Shown piece after piece: positions 12,501-19,642 of a DNA stretch of 20,602 bases. The position numbers and the translations under genes were made by a program. The notes under the pieces were generated by a model. It saw only the letters and a list, made by a program, of their open reading frames with translations, had not been told where the DNA came from and did not search any database. Numbering within the stretch: the stretch's first letter is position 1; each line of letters starts with the position of its first letter. Source of the stretch: Phoronis ovalis (taxonomy: Eukaryota > Phoronida > Phoronidae); assembly GCA_028565635.1 (NCBI GenBank), contig JAOXYB010112936.1, forward strand, positions 1 through 20,602. Reading direction: 5' to 3'.

Positions 12501-15500
12501 GTGTTCTGTCTCCTATGCTCCGTGTTTTGTCCCATAATTGACCAGTTAACTAGTTCATAAAATATTGAAGAAGACTGGATAGAAGTTTCAAACCATGAAT
12601 TGTACAAATTGGCTATTATCAGACGGTCTTTTGTGAAGAATTTCTGCCACATTTCTACTGAATAACAGAATCACACAGTTAGTGGAGAGGGATAAATAAA
12701 AGAAATGTAACAATAACTATGGATCAATGATCAAGCACCAATATGAATCCTACACATTTGAATCTAAATTTGTAAAAGTTGAAGAGGTTTGCTTCTACCT
12801 TTTACCCTTTAGAATGTCCAGAATCGTCAGCAGAATATTGATAGTTTATTTGTGTAATAAAATTTCTCTGTAATGTATTCTTTTTTATATTTTGTATAAT
12901 CACTTTCTGTTCACAACTTATTGTTTGATCAACTAAATTTCAGTTAATACATTTTTTAAAAACAAAAAAATATGATGTTTTACGACTAAAACAAAACTCA
13001 AAATTGTATTATCTGTGTCAAAATGACAGTGTGGTGGTGTAGTACCCAGTAGGATTTATCGCTTTCACTGCATCATTCATCAAACACAGGCACAACTTAT
13101 CAACTGATTAATAATTAGACAACAGATCATGCGTGTACATATTTATAAAAATGTTTTTTTTTGGTGGAATACCCATACCTTATTTGGTTAATTGTAATTT
13201 ATCAGTAATGTTATTATATCAGGATATGATTAGCTTGCAATATGTTGTTATGTAAATATTGATATCAAAATTATAAAGCGGTACCTCAGTAATGAAGTGC
13301 CATGTCATTAATTTTATTCAAACACTGTTGGAATTGCTTCGAATATTGTAGATTGAGTTTTATATTATACGGATGTTACCGTGACTTAATGACGTTCAAA
13401 GATAATTGTTACCTTCATTAAGCAGTTATAACTTGCATACAAAAATCATGACAAATTATGATAATTATATATGTATCTACTGTTACTGTTAATTGTACTA
13501 TTTCTAAAAGTAATTGAACATACATCAGAGCAGATGTACGTATACAGATCATTTTATATATGGTTCTGACTTTTTATCTTTCCACCCCCTGGCAAGCAAC
13601 TGTGATATTATATGAAATTAAATATTCTCTTTAAGTTCATTGATTCTTTCCTTACCACCCTCATGGATTAGCCTGCATGGACTTTCCCATTCAACAGATG
13701 GATTATTTTAATAAGCTAATGGTATTTTATTCATAAATATATTGTTTTAGCCTCAACACAGTCAGTACACTCTGAGGCAGAGAGCGATCAAATACGAACA
13801 GAACAAAGGTCACAGTCTGATCTTTCAAAAGTACAGCAACTAACAAGGAAAAATGAAAAGTTTGAGGCAGAGTTGGGAAAAGTTCAGCATGAGCTACGAG
13901 AGAAAACTAGAGAATTGTCCATTCTGGGACACCAGCTGGAAACTTTGCAAGCTGAAAAAATACAGGTATATCGATACTTTTCAGTCATATTTATACCTTT
14001 TCACCTTACTGATTATATGTTTTTATTGAATTACAGTTAATTTTATCAGTAAGTTCCTAAGCTTACTACAAATCAAATTTTAAAGCTTATGCAGTAGTTT
14101 GTAATACTTAAGAGAAACCTAGGATAATTATATAAAACTCTTAGAGTTTTCTATATCCTAGGAGAAACTAAGGAATAACAAATGTGCTTAACATGCAGTG
14201 ATATTTAATGATTGGATAAAACAGTTGCTCATCCCTTATGTATTTTCTAAACAATGTAAGGTAGACATTTATTAATAATACCCAAATTGATCAATATTTA
14301 TTCTTCATCCTGTGAAATTTGAATTTGAAAGCAATTTTCCCTTAATAAACACTACTTTCGAAAGTTCGCAAGATAAGCAAGTTTAAAAAAGAGTCAGTGT
14401 ATTCCACATTCATTGAGAGATTGATTTTGATATTTACGCCTAGTTTGAACAGACTATGAATGGTCCAGGTGATTGATTTACCAATTATCAGTGATGCGGC
14501 CTAAAGCTTCTCAATAATTCAACAATTGTTGGCTTTGAACTCACCTATGGTGTCAGACATCATTGAGTTTAAAATCAATATATTTGCAAATGGTAATTAA
14601 TTGAAAAGACTCATACCACATGTCCTCTAAAAGCCACATTCAAAGGCGAAGCTGGTTTCTCTTAAGGGAGTGGCTTTTGTAATCTTTCAGTGAGTTAGTG
14701 GGAGGCCATTTTTTTCTGATTTGTTATTCAGGTTTATATTTTGTATGACAGAAAAGATGGAATAGGGTGATCTAAAAAAATATTAAAAATGTGTCATATA
14801 TCTAAAACCAGTGTTATAGTTATGGAAAAATGTAATCCCCAAGATATAACAACTCTACATTCTGGGTTCCAGCTGCATTGAAAATTTATAATTATTTGTA
14901 CTGCTTTCAAATATGTTTATATTAAAAGTCATGCATATAGACTTGTAATTAAAGAACCCTTTAAGTCAAATTACTTTTGCTTAGGTTTTTACATTTTATT
15001 CAGATTTATAACAAACCATTCAACAGTGTTTGAAAATTCTATTTTAACATGTGTGGGGCTTGTAGCCACAGTTGATTCCTGCACTTATTTGAGGACTTGA
15101 GCATAGTCTGTGGTTATAAAAACAATATTCTTAAAACTGAAGGTTACTTGTATGCAAGTGAATCAGAATCTATGGAAGAATGAATAATATACATAATCCT
15201 AGAGCTTTATTTATAAATGAAATACATAATCTGATTAGAGAGACTAATCAATTAGCCCCAATAGCTTGAACAAACATTATTAGAATGATTTAGGTCTGAA
15301 CAATCAATCCTTGTATCAAGCATGTAATGTTATGTACATAATATAATGCCTGAATAATATTAGGTTGTAATGTAAAAATGTAAAAGCTTATTCCTTGTGT
15401 CAGTAGTGATGCATTATACCTTTATTCTCAACCATATTTCTTGTCTGACAATGTTAGACTGTCAAAGAAACTATTACTCTTCTCACGGCTGTTTCATCAG

Positions 15501-18500
15501 CTGATGAACCCCCTATTTCCTGTTTTTATTTTATACAAAGTACACAATATAAAAAGCTTTATATAACTTTAAAAAATCAGGAAATAAAATGTTCTAAAAA
15601 AGTAGATGTATTATACTATAGTATACAATATATCAACTGGACAAAGTTTATATATATATACTCCAACATTTACTAAAATGTCTAACCTAATACCTGTTAT
15701 TTCTTTTTTGATTAAGTTTTCTTGAATAACTCATTGCAGAACATTTATTTTGTTAATTGAATTGTTTTAAGTCATACCAGCAAAATTAGGGTATGCATCA
15801 GGAATAGTATTGGTCTACTATCAATGTGATGTAAAATGAATCATTGAATTTTTTTTCTGTAAATACTTTGAAATTTACACATTTTGGATTTGGCTTATTA
15901 AACATGTTTTTGTCACATCTTTTACAAAAAAAATTAAGTATTGAAACTATATGCTGCAATAATATATATATCTGAACCAAATACGCTAGTAACCAAGTTT
16001 AACACCAACTCACGTATTCTGCAATTTACTGTGACGACAAATCCACTCATTTGTAAGTTTTCACATCCTGCCATGAAAATGTCATTATTGAATTATGCAG
16101 AAGTTGCTATTTAGATTGTACCTACATGATGAAAACCAGAATGTTAACCAATGATCAAATTGATTGTCTGTTAATTACTTGTTAGATATGTATGCTATAT
16201 TGTTCTATTTCAAGTTCGGGTTGCTTTATCTAGTATGCAAATATAGTCTTACATAAACTATTATAATTATATTTCTGTATTGTACATAAACAGGTAGTCA
16301 CTGGCTAGTTTTCACTGTGTGCAGTTGTAGTTTATTTCCTTTTTTAGCTGGCCCAAAATAATGAGCAACTGAGTAAAGCTAAGCAAGATTTTGATAGGCA
16401 GATTTCGTATCTCAAGGCTTCTGTTGAGACTTTGACTTCTGATAAAAATGCAGCCATAAAAGAAGCACAAGAACGTAGGCTTGAAAATGAACAGCAAGGC
16501 ACTGATTCGACTAAGTTACAAGAGCAATTGGAAAGTAAGTTTTAGAATTATTAAGTTGTTTTTTTTAAAGAAAATATCATTTTCGCTTTGCACCGTTAGC
16601 TTTTGCTTTGACTGTAATTACAAACATATTACCTTTATTACATGGAGTACAAGACAGCTACAAACATATTACCTTTATTACATGGAGTACAAGACAGCTA
16701 CAAACATATTACCTTTATTACATGGAGTACAAGGCAGCTACAAACATATTACCTTTATTACATTGAGTACAAGACAGCTACTTTCATAACAACAAAAAGC
16801 TGATTAAAGCACTGCTAAATGGAAGAAGTAATTTATTCTGGATCTATTCTGGTTAAGCGGATTTCAACATGCTACTACCTATTGAGGTTTCAAAAATATA
16901 GACATATTATCCCGCATTCTTCATAATTTTATAATTGCAGCGAGTGCAAATTTTAACTATTAATATGCATATATTGAATTCTGATGACCCAGTTTTTTGA
17001 AAAATATGCACCCAGTATAAAAATAAACTCTTTGTGTTAGAGGCTGCTTGTGAGGTAATTAATTATTGCTCCTCAAAGAATAGTAAAAATTATTTCAAAT
17101 ACTGTTTTGTAGAAAGTATATAAGATAGATATGTGCACTTTGCACATATTATTTTGAGACTTAATTAAGACATCTCAAAGTATTTCAGTAATAACACACC
17201 TCATGGCCTTTGCTCCAAAGATCATTATTTAACAAATTTTATGATATTTATTTCCAATAAAACATTAATGAATTGGCCTTTAATGATAATGGATTGCAAA
17301 CAAATAGCTTTGTTGGATAAATCCTGTAAAACATTATCTCCTTTGTTTTTTTTATTGAATTTGCATTTTATCTTTCACTATCATATGCTAGAATGAACGT
17401 TTTATAGAGATGGAATGTAAACTTGAACAAAATTCGAAACCCAGAAATAATGCTACAAAATCCAGAATAGCACTGTAAGTTCAGAATTTGTGGAATTATT
17501 TTTGTGTGGTTTAGAAATATTCCAAAGGAGTTATTAATAAACCCTGCTAGTTTCTTTGATTTCTTAGTTATTTGTTAATGAAACTTTTTTGTGCTTAACG
17601 TTACTACTATGCAACCAACCCCAGAGTTACAAGACTGCCAAACTAAGTATTCTAATAAAAGTAATTTTAGATATATTAGGACAGTAATCAAGTAAAGTAC
17701 TGTACTTCATTATCTACGTATTATCTTTATTAGAGTAATTATTGTAGTAATTTACTCTTATTGTAGTAATCTGGTATATAATATCTGTTTTGTAACATTT
17801 TAAAAAGAAAAAATTGGTACTTCAGTTATAATAAACAAAATAAAGCAACGAGTCTACTAGGGTATATGTATGTTAAGTTTGACGTGGCATTCTCTATATT
17901 TTTTTCCTACCAGTATGACTCAAGTACATTCATTTTAATCAAACTGTCAGACAAACCTGTGCGGAAAAGCAATTTGTGCAGCTGAAACAAATGGAGTCTG
18001 AGTTAAAATTTGCCGATAGTTCAATTAGAATGTCATTGACTACCAAGAGGTTATTGTGATCATCAGAAAAACACATGTTTTTGTCATGTTAATTGATTTA
18101 TTTGAAAAAAATTCTTTAAGTAGCCTTTAAAAAAACAATTACTAAGGTATGATGCAACAAAATAAACAGTTTTTACATTGCAATATGTAGCTGCAGTGGT
18201 TACCTGCATTTGGTTTTGTCACCCACTAGGGATAAAGTAATTTGCTTATTAGTTATACTTAGATAATATCATACCACTGTTTATCACCCACGTAACTATA
18301 TAAATAAAAACAGGTGTCAGAATGTAGGAGAATTATGAATTCTCAAAGATTGCATTCAGATGGTGGTAATGCATTCAGATGGCGGTAAGCATGATTATAA
18401 ATTGTGACAGTTATGGTATTTGATAATATTTTAGTTTAATGCATAACACTGCCTACTTTTTGAAGCCACTGTAACTTAGATATTGTGTAATTTCAGGAGC

Positions 18501-19642
18501 AGAGAAAAGAATAGAAGAACTAACAAAGACAGAAGCAAAGGTTCGGGGTGAATTGTTTACCAGTAAACAACGACTTCTCAGGCAGTTGGATGCAAATCAT
18601 GTACATTTTATTCTTGGCCGTGTGCAGAATGCTACCTTTTGATGTTGTTCCCTCATTTCCCTAACTAACACACTTTATCACGCTTACTAGTTTTCCCCGC
18701 TACTTTCTATGAATAACATTTAATTAACCTTAGATGGACCCTGTCTACATATACTTAATGTAGGGTATATCTGTCACTAATTACTATGTGCACATTGTAG
18801 TTAAGCATGATATGAGCTTTGTCACTGGGATTTGATAGTCAACTTTTGCACAATTATCAAAATTTTGCATGGGCACTTGATAAGGGTATTAATTTATTCA
18901 ATACAAGACAAAATATAACCCTTATCCAGAGAAACTACAGACTAAAGATAAATCCTCTATGATATTACTAGATCTGGCTCATGGATAATAAACCTGTGTG
19001 TTGTGAATAGAATAGTTTTGATGTATTTTAAGTTTCGTAATGTTTATTTTACGTATATGACAGATATTATGCATTATACAAGAGAGTTAGGGAATTGTGC
19101 ACTGCTTATATTTTTCTACAAGTCCTTACAGCTTCCAAAGGATGCTTGCCTCTCAATTACTTAACAAATTCAGTTCAAATTTGAGTACTAGATAAGATAA
19201 GCAAGGCATTTTTTTGGGTTGCACTAATCTGGATTATTTAGCATGGACATTTTGTTTTTTTTTTCATGTTCATATGCAAGCCATAAAATTTTTAAAAATT
19301 CTGCTTTCATGTGCCGCTATCACAATATTTCCAAATTGTATTTACTTAAATGTCTGAGTTGAACTAAATGATTTTTGGCATAATGCAGTTGCATTGTAAT
19401 CGTGTTCAAACAAATTGTGTATAATAAGGTAACCGTATCGTATTTTTGTCGTAAAAAGTCCTTTTGTTGGGAAAGTTTCTCTATTTCCAAGTTTTATTTA
19501 CTTTTAGGCACAAACTACTTCCTTATTAAGAGGTTTGCAGATTGCACGGAGAAATTTTGAAAAAGAAGCTCATGCTAAGAGTTCTAATGTTTTGCAAGAA
19601 AAGCAATCTATTGTTAATGACATTATTGAGGCAGGCAGACAG
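492..19642 (+). CDS. TRIP11: TRIP11/GMAP-210-like golgin, internal part of a multi-exon gene
   Basis: This is the discontinuous coding region of one golgin; the exons are listed separately. About 510 codons are assembled without the candidate exon at 7991-8305. GMAP-210 is a long cis-Golgi coiled-coil tether. In the family, the N-terminus binds small curved vesicles through an ALPS motif and the C-terminal GRAB domain binds Arf1; it also anchors IFT20. Neither end is in the window. Seen here: a charged coiled coil, a Ser/Thr/Pro linker, the conserved block [16 protein letters not shown] through HWRHL, a short Gly/Ser hinge, then a long E/K/Q-rich coiled coil. The order and spacing follow vertebrate GMAP-210 as I remember it. 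Intron phases, by the leftover bases carried into the next exon, are 0, 0, 1, 0, 0, 1, 0, 1, 2, (2 to 1 through a tentative exon), 0. The vertebrate coiled coil is largely in one giant exon; here it is split into small ones. Confidence 0.88.
569..1245 (+). other. TRIP11: Intron a-b, with a 61 bp tandem duplication
   Basis: Phase 0 GT-AG intron of 677 bp. The 3' part holds a two-copy 61 bp direct repeat. The minus-strand ORF of 85 codons at 635-892 has no recognisable content and overlaps ordinary intron. Confidence 0.7.
1118..1233 (+). repeat. 61 bp tandem duplication, two imperfect copies
   Basis: The string actgtataacatgaaat begins at 1118 and again at 1179. Both copies continue with cttggcataagaacatcatc and end near ttctg(t/c)tca. 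The period is 61 bp with a few substitutions and a small insertion. Copy 2 ends about 12 bp before the next exon's acceptor, so it forms the intron's 3' end. Confidence 0.85.
1246..1356 (+). CDS. TRIP11: TRIP11 exon b: N-terminal coiled coil
   Basis: The acceptor is tatgttgtag and the donor GAG|GTAATC. The exon has exactly 37 codons, phase 0 to 0. It reads [18 protein letters not shown], then [19 protein letters not shown]. This parallels human GMAP-210 [20 protein letters not shown] and EIQIKQQSTSYRNQLQQKE position by position with almost no gaps. It joins exon a at codon boundaries. The acceptor AG two bases further on (1247) would lose the frame, so 1246 is chosen. Confidence 0.9.
1357..1813 (+). 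other. TRIP11: Intron b-c, with an 11-base poly-G run
   Basis: Phase 0 intron of 457 bp. It carries a run of 11 G at 1493-1503 and nothing else I can support. Confidence 0.7.
1493..1503 (+). repeat. TRIP11: 11-base poly-G run
   Basis: A run of G inside intron b-c, preceded by atga and followed by tgaagaag. It resembles the longer run at 10303. Confidence 0.9.
1814..1961 (+). CDS. TRIP11: TRIP11 exon c: end of first coiled coil and Ser/Thr-rich linker
   Basis: The acceptor is gttttatttag and the donor TCAG|GTACGA. The exon is 148 bp, phase 0 to 1. It begins [17 protein letters not shown], completing the first coiled coil (human has AEIS/EISHLKARQIALQDQL here). It then runs into a disordered stretch rich in Ser, Thr and Pro ([19 protein letters not shown]). 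Vertebrate GMAP-210 has a comparable Ser/Ala/Pro linker at the same place. The leftover G joins CT of the next exon to make Ala of the AFHSD block. Confidence 0.88.
1962..4451 (+). other. TRIP11: Intron c-d, 2.5 kb
   Basis: Phase 1 intron. I see only AT-rich unique sequence. An open block with splice-like ends at 4018-4092 does not fit the phase (see rejected items). The minus-strand ORFs at 1986-2177 and 3589-3777 look like chance. Confidence 0.65.
4452..4579 (+). CDS. TRIP11: TRIP11 exon d: conserved AFHSD...HWRH block
   Basis: This exon identifies the gene. The acceptor is cttcttttag and the donor ACT|GTAAGT. It is 128 bp: two bases plus 42 codons, phase 1 to 0. It encodes (A)[19 protein letters not shown], then [19 protein letters not shown] and VQNT. 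Vertebrate GMAP-210 has [20 protein letters not shown] and [21 protein letters not shown] at the matching position. The acidic stretch followed by SQ-x-EINRL and the HWRH ending are the diagnostic features. The upstream in-frame ATG at 4367 belongs to intron, since the intron sequence before 4452 does not resemble the family. Confidence 0.93.
4580..5714 (+). other. TRIP11: Intron d-e, 1.1 kb
   Basis: Phase 0 GT-AG intron with a consensus GTAAGT donor. I see no other feature in it. Confidence 0.75.
5715..5777 (+). CDS. TRIP11: TRIP11 exon e: Gly/Ser hinge and start of the long coiled coil
   Basis: The acceptor is ctttgttcatag and the donor AAG|GTAAAA. The exon has exactly 21 codons, phase 0 to 0: [20 protein letters not shown] plus K. 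Human GMAP-210 has [20 protein letters not shown] at the equivalent position, after HWRH. The exon is short but its phase, borders and sequence all agree. Confidence 0.85.
6942..7341. mobile_element. 400 bp MITE-like element with 27 bp terminal inverted repeats
   Basis: The left end cagtaaggtatcgaaaaagt plus tggcact (6942-6968) is the reverse complement of 7315-7341 except for one base. The interior has no intact transposase; the 75-codon minus-strand ORF inside it is unrecognised. Ends starting CAGT are typical of Tc1/mariner-type elements. The right flank is TA, as such an element would leave, but the left flank is GT, so no clean target duplication is visible. A third copy of the repeat lies inside at 7104-7124. 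Most likely this is a non-autonomous, decayed element. Confidence 0.75.
7104..7124 (-). repeat. Internal third copy of the element's terminal repeat
   Basis: The string atgccaactttttgatacctt lies in the same orientation as the right terminal repeat and opposite to the left one. The match to the right end extends upstream (acgcagaaatgcc versus tcgcaaaaagtgcc). This gives an inner hairpin of about 183 bp inside the 400 bp element. Confidence 0.75.
7991..8305 (+). CDS. Candidate cassette exon (or nested gene) with a repeated KYGI motif
   Basis: An open block of 105 codons sits between a plausible acceptor (tatttaatattatttag) and a consensus donor (TCG|GTAAGT). It starts and ends in phase 0, so it could be spliced between the exons ending at 5777 and starting at 12299 without shifting the frame. 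An internal ATG is at 8009. Counting from that Met, related units lie at residues 10-22 ([13 protein letters not shown]), 32-44 ([13 protein letters not shown]) and 60-72 ([13 protein letters not shown]). Units 1 and 3 are each preceded by W-x-x. The DNA of the units has diverged far more than the peptides, which argues for selected protein. The C-terminal third carries three Cys. It is not a coiled coil and I know no counterpart in vertebrate GMAP-210. It could also be the first exon of a nested gene or a relic. Confidence 0.5.
9097..9107 (-). promoter_or_regulatory. YY1-like motif AAGATGGCCGC
   Basis: On the minus strand the sequence reads caagatggccgctaac, close to the YY1 core AAnATGGCGGC, in a local GC spike within AT-rich intron. 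The ATG it contains opens only a four-codon frame. It may be a chance match; no promoter is otherwise evident. Confidence 0.2.
9598..9762 (+). pseudogene. Coding-like open stretch of 55 codons, unrecognised
   Basis: Bounded by stops at 9595 and 9763, with no ATG at its head. The middle reads [19 protein letters not shown] and then [20 protein letters not shown], with mixed composition unlike the surrounding poly-AT codons. A donor-like AAAAG|GTAAAT lies at 9748/9749 but no good in-phase acceptor is apparent, so it does not fit as an exon of the host gene. It may be a relic of an inserted gene or a chance ORF. I cannot assign a family. Confidence 0.25.
10303..10318 (+). repeat. 16-base poly-G run
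   Basis: An uninterrupted run of G follows ctcc. Such runs can form G-quadruplexes and are prone to length change. It is one of two poly-G runs in the window, both with G on the transcribed gene's sense strand. Confidence 0.9.
10545..10700. other. C/A-skewed low-complexity tract in the large intron
   Basis: The plus strand is strongly enriched in C and A and poor in G (runs such as cagacaacccaaaccagccc), unlike the T-rich surroundings. It ends in caagaaaaaaaaacagc. I see no coding frame. Confidence 0.4.
10953..11555 (-). pseudogene. Decayed minus-strand coding sequence, ~200 codons, unrecognised family
   Basis: Reading the minus strand down from 11555, five coding-like blocks follow each other with small frame changes. 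Block 1 (11555-11436) contains [16 protein letters not shown]. Block 2 (11439-11365) contains [17 protein letters not shown]. Block 3 (about 11391-11218) contains [16 protein letters not shown]. Block 4 (11220-11053) contains [17 protein letters not shown]. Block 5 (about 11064-10956) contains [17 protein letters not shown] and ends at TAA in HTLV. Two shifts sit in T runs; the block 4-5 shift looks like a 4 bp atac duplication. No introns are visible, so it may be a retrocopy or a single exon of a captured gene. The final T-L-V resembles a class I PDZ ligand. I do not recognise the family. The plus-strand 70-codon ORF at 11057-11269 is its antisense shadow. Confidence 0.6.
12299..12458 (+). 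CDS. TRIP11: TRIP11 exon f: long coiled coil
   Basis: The acceptor is acatgttttatag and the donor ATAG|GTAAGT. The exon is 160 bp, 53 codons plus one base, phase 0 to 1. It reads [20 protein letters not shown], then [18 protein letters not shown] and [15 protein letters not shown]. Human GMAP-210 has [38 protein letters not shown] and LSDYEERIEELENLL, an uninterrupted match in spacing. The overlapping frame at 12216-12446 that reads across the acceptor is a shadow. Confidence 0.9.
12459..13750 (+). other. TRIP11: Intron f-g, 1.3 kb
   Basis: Phase 1 GT-AG intron with a consensus donor. No additional feature seen. Confidence 0.75.
13751..13965 (+). CDS. TRIP11: TRIP11 exon g: coiled coil
   Basis: The acceptor is atattgttttag and the donor CAG|GTATAT. 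The exon is 215 bp, two bases plus 71 codons, phase 1 to 0. The split codon with exon f gives Ala. It starts with a short Ser/Gln/His-rich stretch ([18 protein letters not shown]) and continues as a heptad-patterned coiled coil: [48 protein letters not shown]. Residue-level match to vertebrate GMAP-210 is weaker than in exons d and f, as is usual for golgin rods, but frame and context fix its place. Confidence 0.87.
14118..14162. repeat. 45 bp nested imperfect palindrome
   Basis: The outer arms cctaggata and tatcctagg enclose an inner palindrome aaaactc-tta-gagtttt. The sequences just outside (aagagaaa on the left, agaaacta on the right) are similar in direct orientation. It could form a cruciform in DNA or a hairpin in the transcript. 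Confidence 0.7.
15493..15508. repeat. Perfect 16 bp palindrome ttcatcagctgatgaa
   Basis: Fully self-complementary, with an E-box CAGCTG at the centre. It may be a fragment of a repeat or chance. Confidence 0.7.
16348..16534 (+). CDS. TRIP11: TRIP11 exon h: coiled coil
   Basis: The acceptor is tttcctttttttag and the donor GAAA|GTAAGT. The exon is 187 bp, 62 codons plus one base, phase 0 to 1. It reads [20 protein letters not shown], then [20 protein letters not shown] and [20 protein letters not shown]. It is highly charged and amphipathic, continuing the rod from exon g. The leftover A pairs with AG at 17408 to give Lys. The overlapping 102-codon frame starting at 16481 is out of phase with this exon and reads through the minisatellite downstream. 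Confidence 0.87.
16619..16781 (+). repeat. Minisatellite: 40 bp unit, four copies
   Basis: The unit is tacaaacatattacctttat followed by tacatggagtacaagacagc. Copies begin at 16619, 16659, 16699 and 16739. Copy 3 has aaggcagc and copy 4 has cattgag; otherwise the copies are identical, which implies recent amplification. The period is not a multiple of 3, so it is not a protein repeat. Confidence 0.95.
17129..17149. repeat. Perfect hairpin, 9 bp arms, 3-base loop
   Basis: The arms atatgtgca and tgcacatat surround ctt. No terminator role is implied; it lies inside an intron. Confidence 0.7.
17408..17474 (+). CDS. TRIP11: TRIP11 exon i: short coiled-coil exon
   Basis: The acceptor is aacgttttatag and the donor CACT|GTAAGT. 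The exon is 67 bp, phase 1 to 2. With the A left over from exon h it reads K, then [21 protein letters not shown], then two bases of Leu. The frame is open on both sides and the donor is near consensus. An alternative acceptor at 17391 would start in phase 0 and not fit exon h. The exon was found because the next one (17951) demanded a phase-2 partner. No strong family match is claimed for so short a piece. Confidence 0.6.
17475..17950 (+). other. TRIP11: Intron i-j
   Basis: Phase 2 intron of 476 bp, consensus donor, acceptor aatcaaactgtcag. Nothing else seen. Confidence 0.55.
17951..18049 (+). CDS. TRIP11: TRIP11 exon j: coiled coil
   Basis: The exon is 99 bp, phase 2 to 2. The first base completes Leu with exon i. 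It then reads [20 protein letters not shown] and [13 protein letters not shown], clearly coiled-coil-like. The acceptor is good. The donor AAGAG|GTTATT is weak; if it is missed, the frame stops at TGA 18057. The phase at its end (2) does not fit the next solid exon at 18497 (which needs 1). Either a microexon intervenes (see 18328) or the exon ends at the even weaker phase-1 donor after 18018. Confidence 0.6.
18328..18365 (+). CDS. TRIP11: Tentative TRIP11 microexon
   Basis: Starting after gaatgtag and ending at GGTG|GTAATG, this 38 bp block begins with one base and leaves one, exactly the change from phase 2 to phase 1 needed between exon j and exon k. It would read (R)[12 protein letters not shown](G). 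The acceptor has a poor pyrimidine tract and an earlier AG (18313) exists. A donor three bases earlier (18362) gives the same phase. Support is mainly phase arithmetic and an open frame. Confidence 0.3.
18351..18388 (+). repeat. 19 bp tandem duplication carrying two splice donors
   Basis: The string tgcattcagatggtggtaa is followed directly by tgcattcagatggcggtaa. Each copy ends in a donor-like GTAA: GTG|GTAATG and GCG|GTAAGC. The copies are 19 bp apart, so the two donors leave different phases. Confidence 0.85.
18497..18600 (+). CDS. TRIP11: TRIP11 exon k: coiled coil
   Basis: The acceptor is attgtgtaatttcag. The exon is 104 bp, two bases plus 34 codons, phase 1 to 0. It reads [19 protein letters not shown], then [15 protein letters not shown]. 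The donor CAT|GTACAT is weak, but it gives the phase 0 that the next exon needs and the coding character runs up to it. Reading on reaches TGA 13 codons later. Its composition matches the neighbouring rod. Confidence 0.75.
18601..19507 (+). other. TRIP11: Intron k-l, 0.9 kb
   Basis: Phase 0 intron with a weak donor and good acceptor. No other feature seen. Confidence 0.65.
19508..19642 (+). CDS. TRIP11: TRIP11 exon l: coiled coil, last exon visible
   Basis: The acceptor is tttatttacttttag and the donor CAG|GTAGCT. The exon has exactly 45 codons, phase 0 to 0. It reads [45 protein letters not shown]. It is helical and charged, continuing the rod. The long remainder of the golgin, including the C-terminal Arf1-binding GRAB domain, is not in the window and must lie downstream. 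Confidence 0.85.

Larger units (their letters stand above)
13966..16347 (+). other. TRIP11: Intron g-h, 2.4 kb, with palindromes
   Basis: Phase 0 intron. It contains a 45 bp nested palindrome at 14118-14162, a hairpin with arms aaaagccac and gtggctttt around 14630-14678, and a perfect 16 bp palindrome at 15493-15508. No exon-like sequence was found. Confidence 0.7.
16535..17407 (+). other. TRIP11: Intron h-i, with a 40 bp minisatellite
   Basis: Phase 1 intron of 873 bp. It holds a four-copy 40 bp tandem repeat starting 84 bp after the donor and a short perfect hairpin at 17129-17149. Confidence 0.7.
18050..18496 (+). other. TRIP11: Intron sequence between exon j and 18497, possibly split by a microexon
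   Basis: A 447 bp stretch that holds the tentative microexon and a 19 bp tandem duplication at 18351-18388. No other exon candidate with the required phases was found. Confidence 0.5.

Noticed and set aside
16481-16789. 102-codon plus ORF with repeats
   Set aside because: It starts inside exon h in the wrong frame and reads through a 40 bp minisatellite whose period is not a multiple of 3.
17392-17407. Earlier acceptor (atgctag) for exon i giving NERFI at its head
   Set aside because: It would begin in phase 0, which does not match exon h (one leftover base). The acceptor at 17406-17407 fits.
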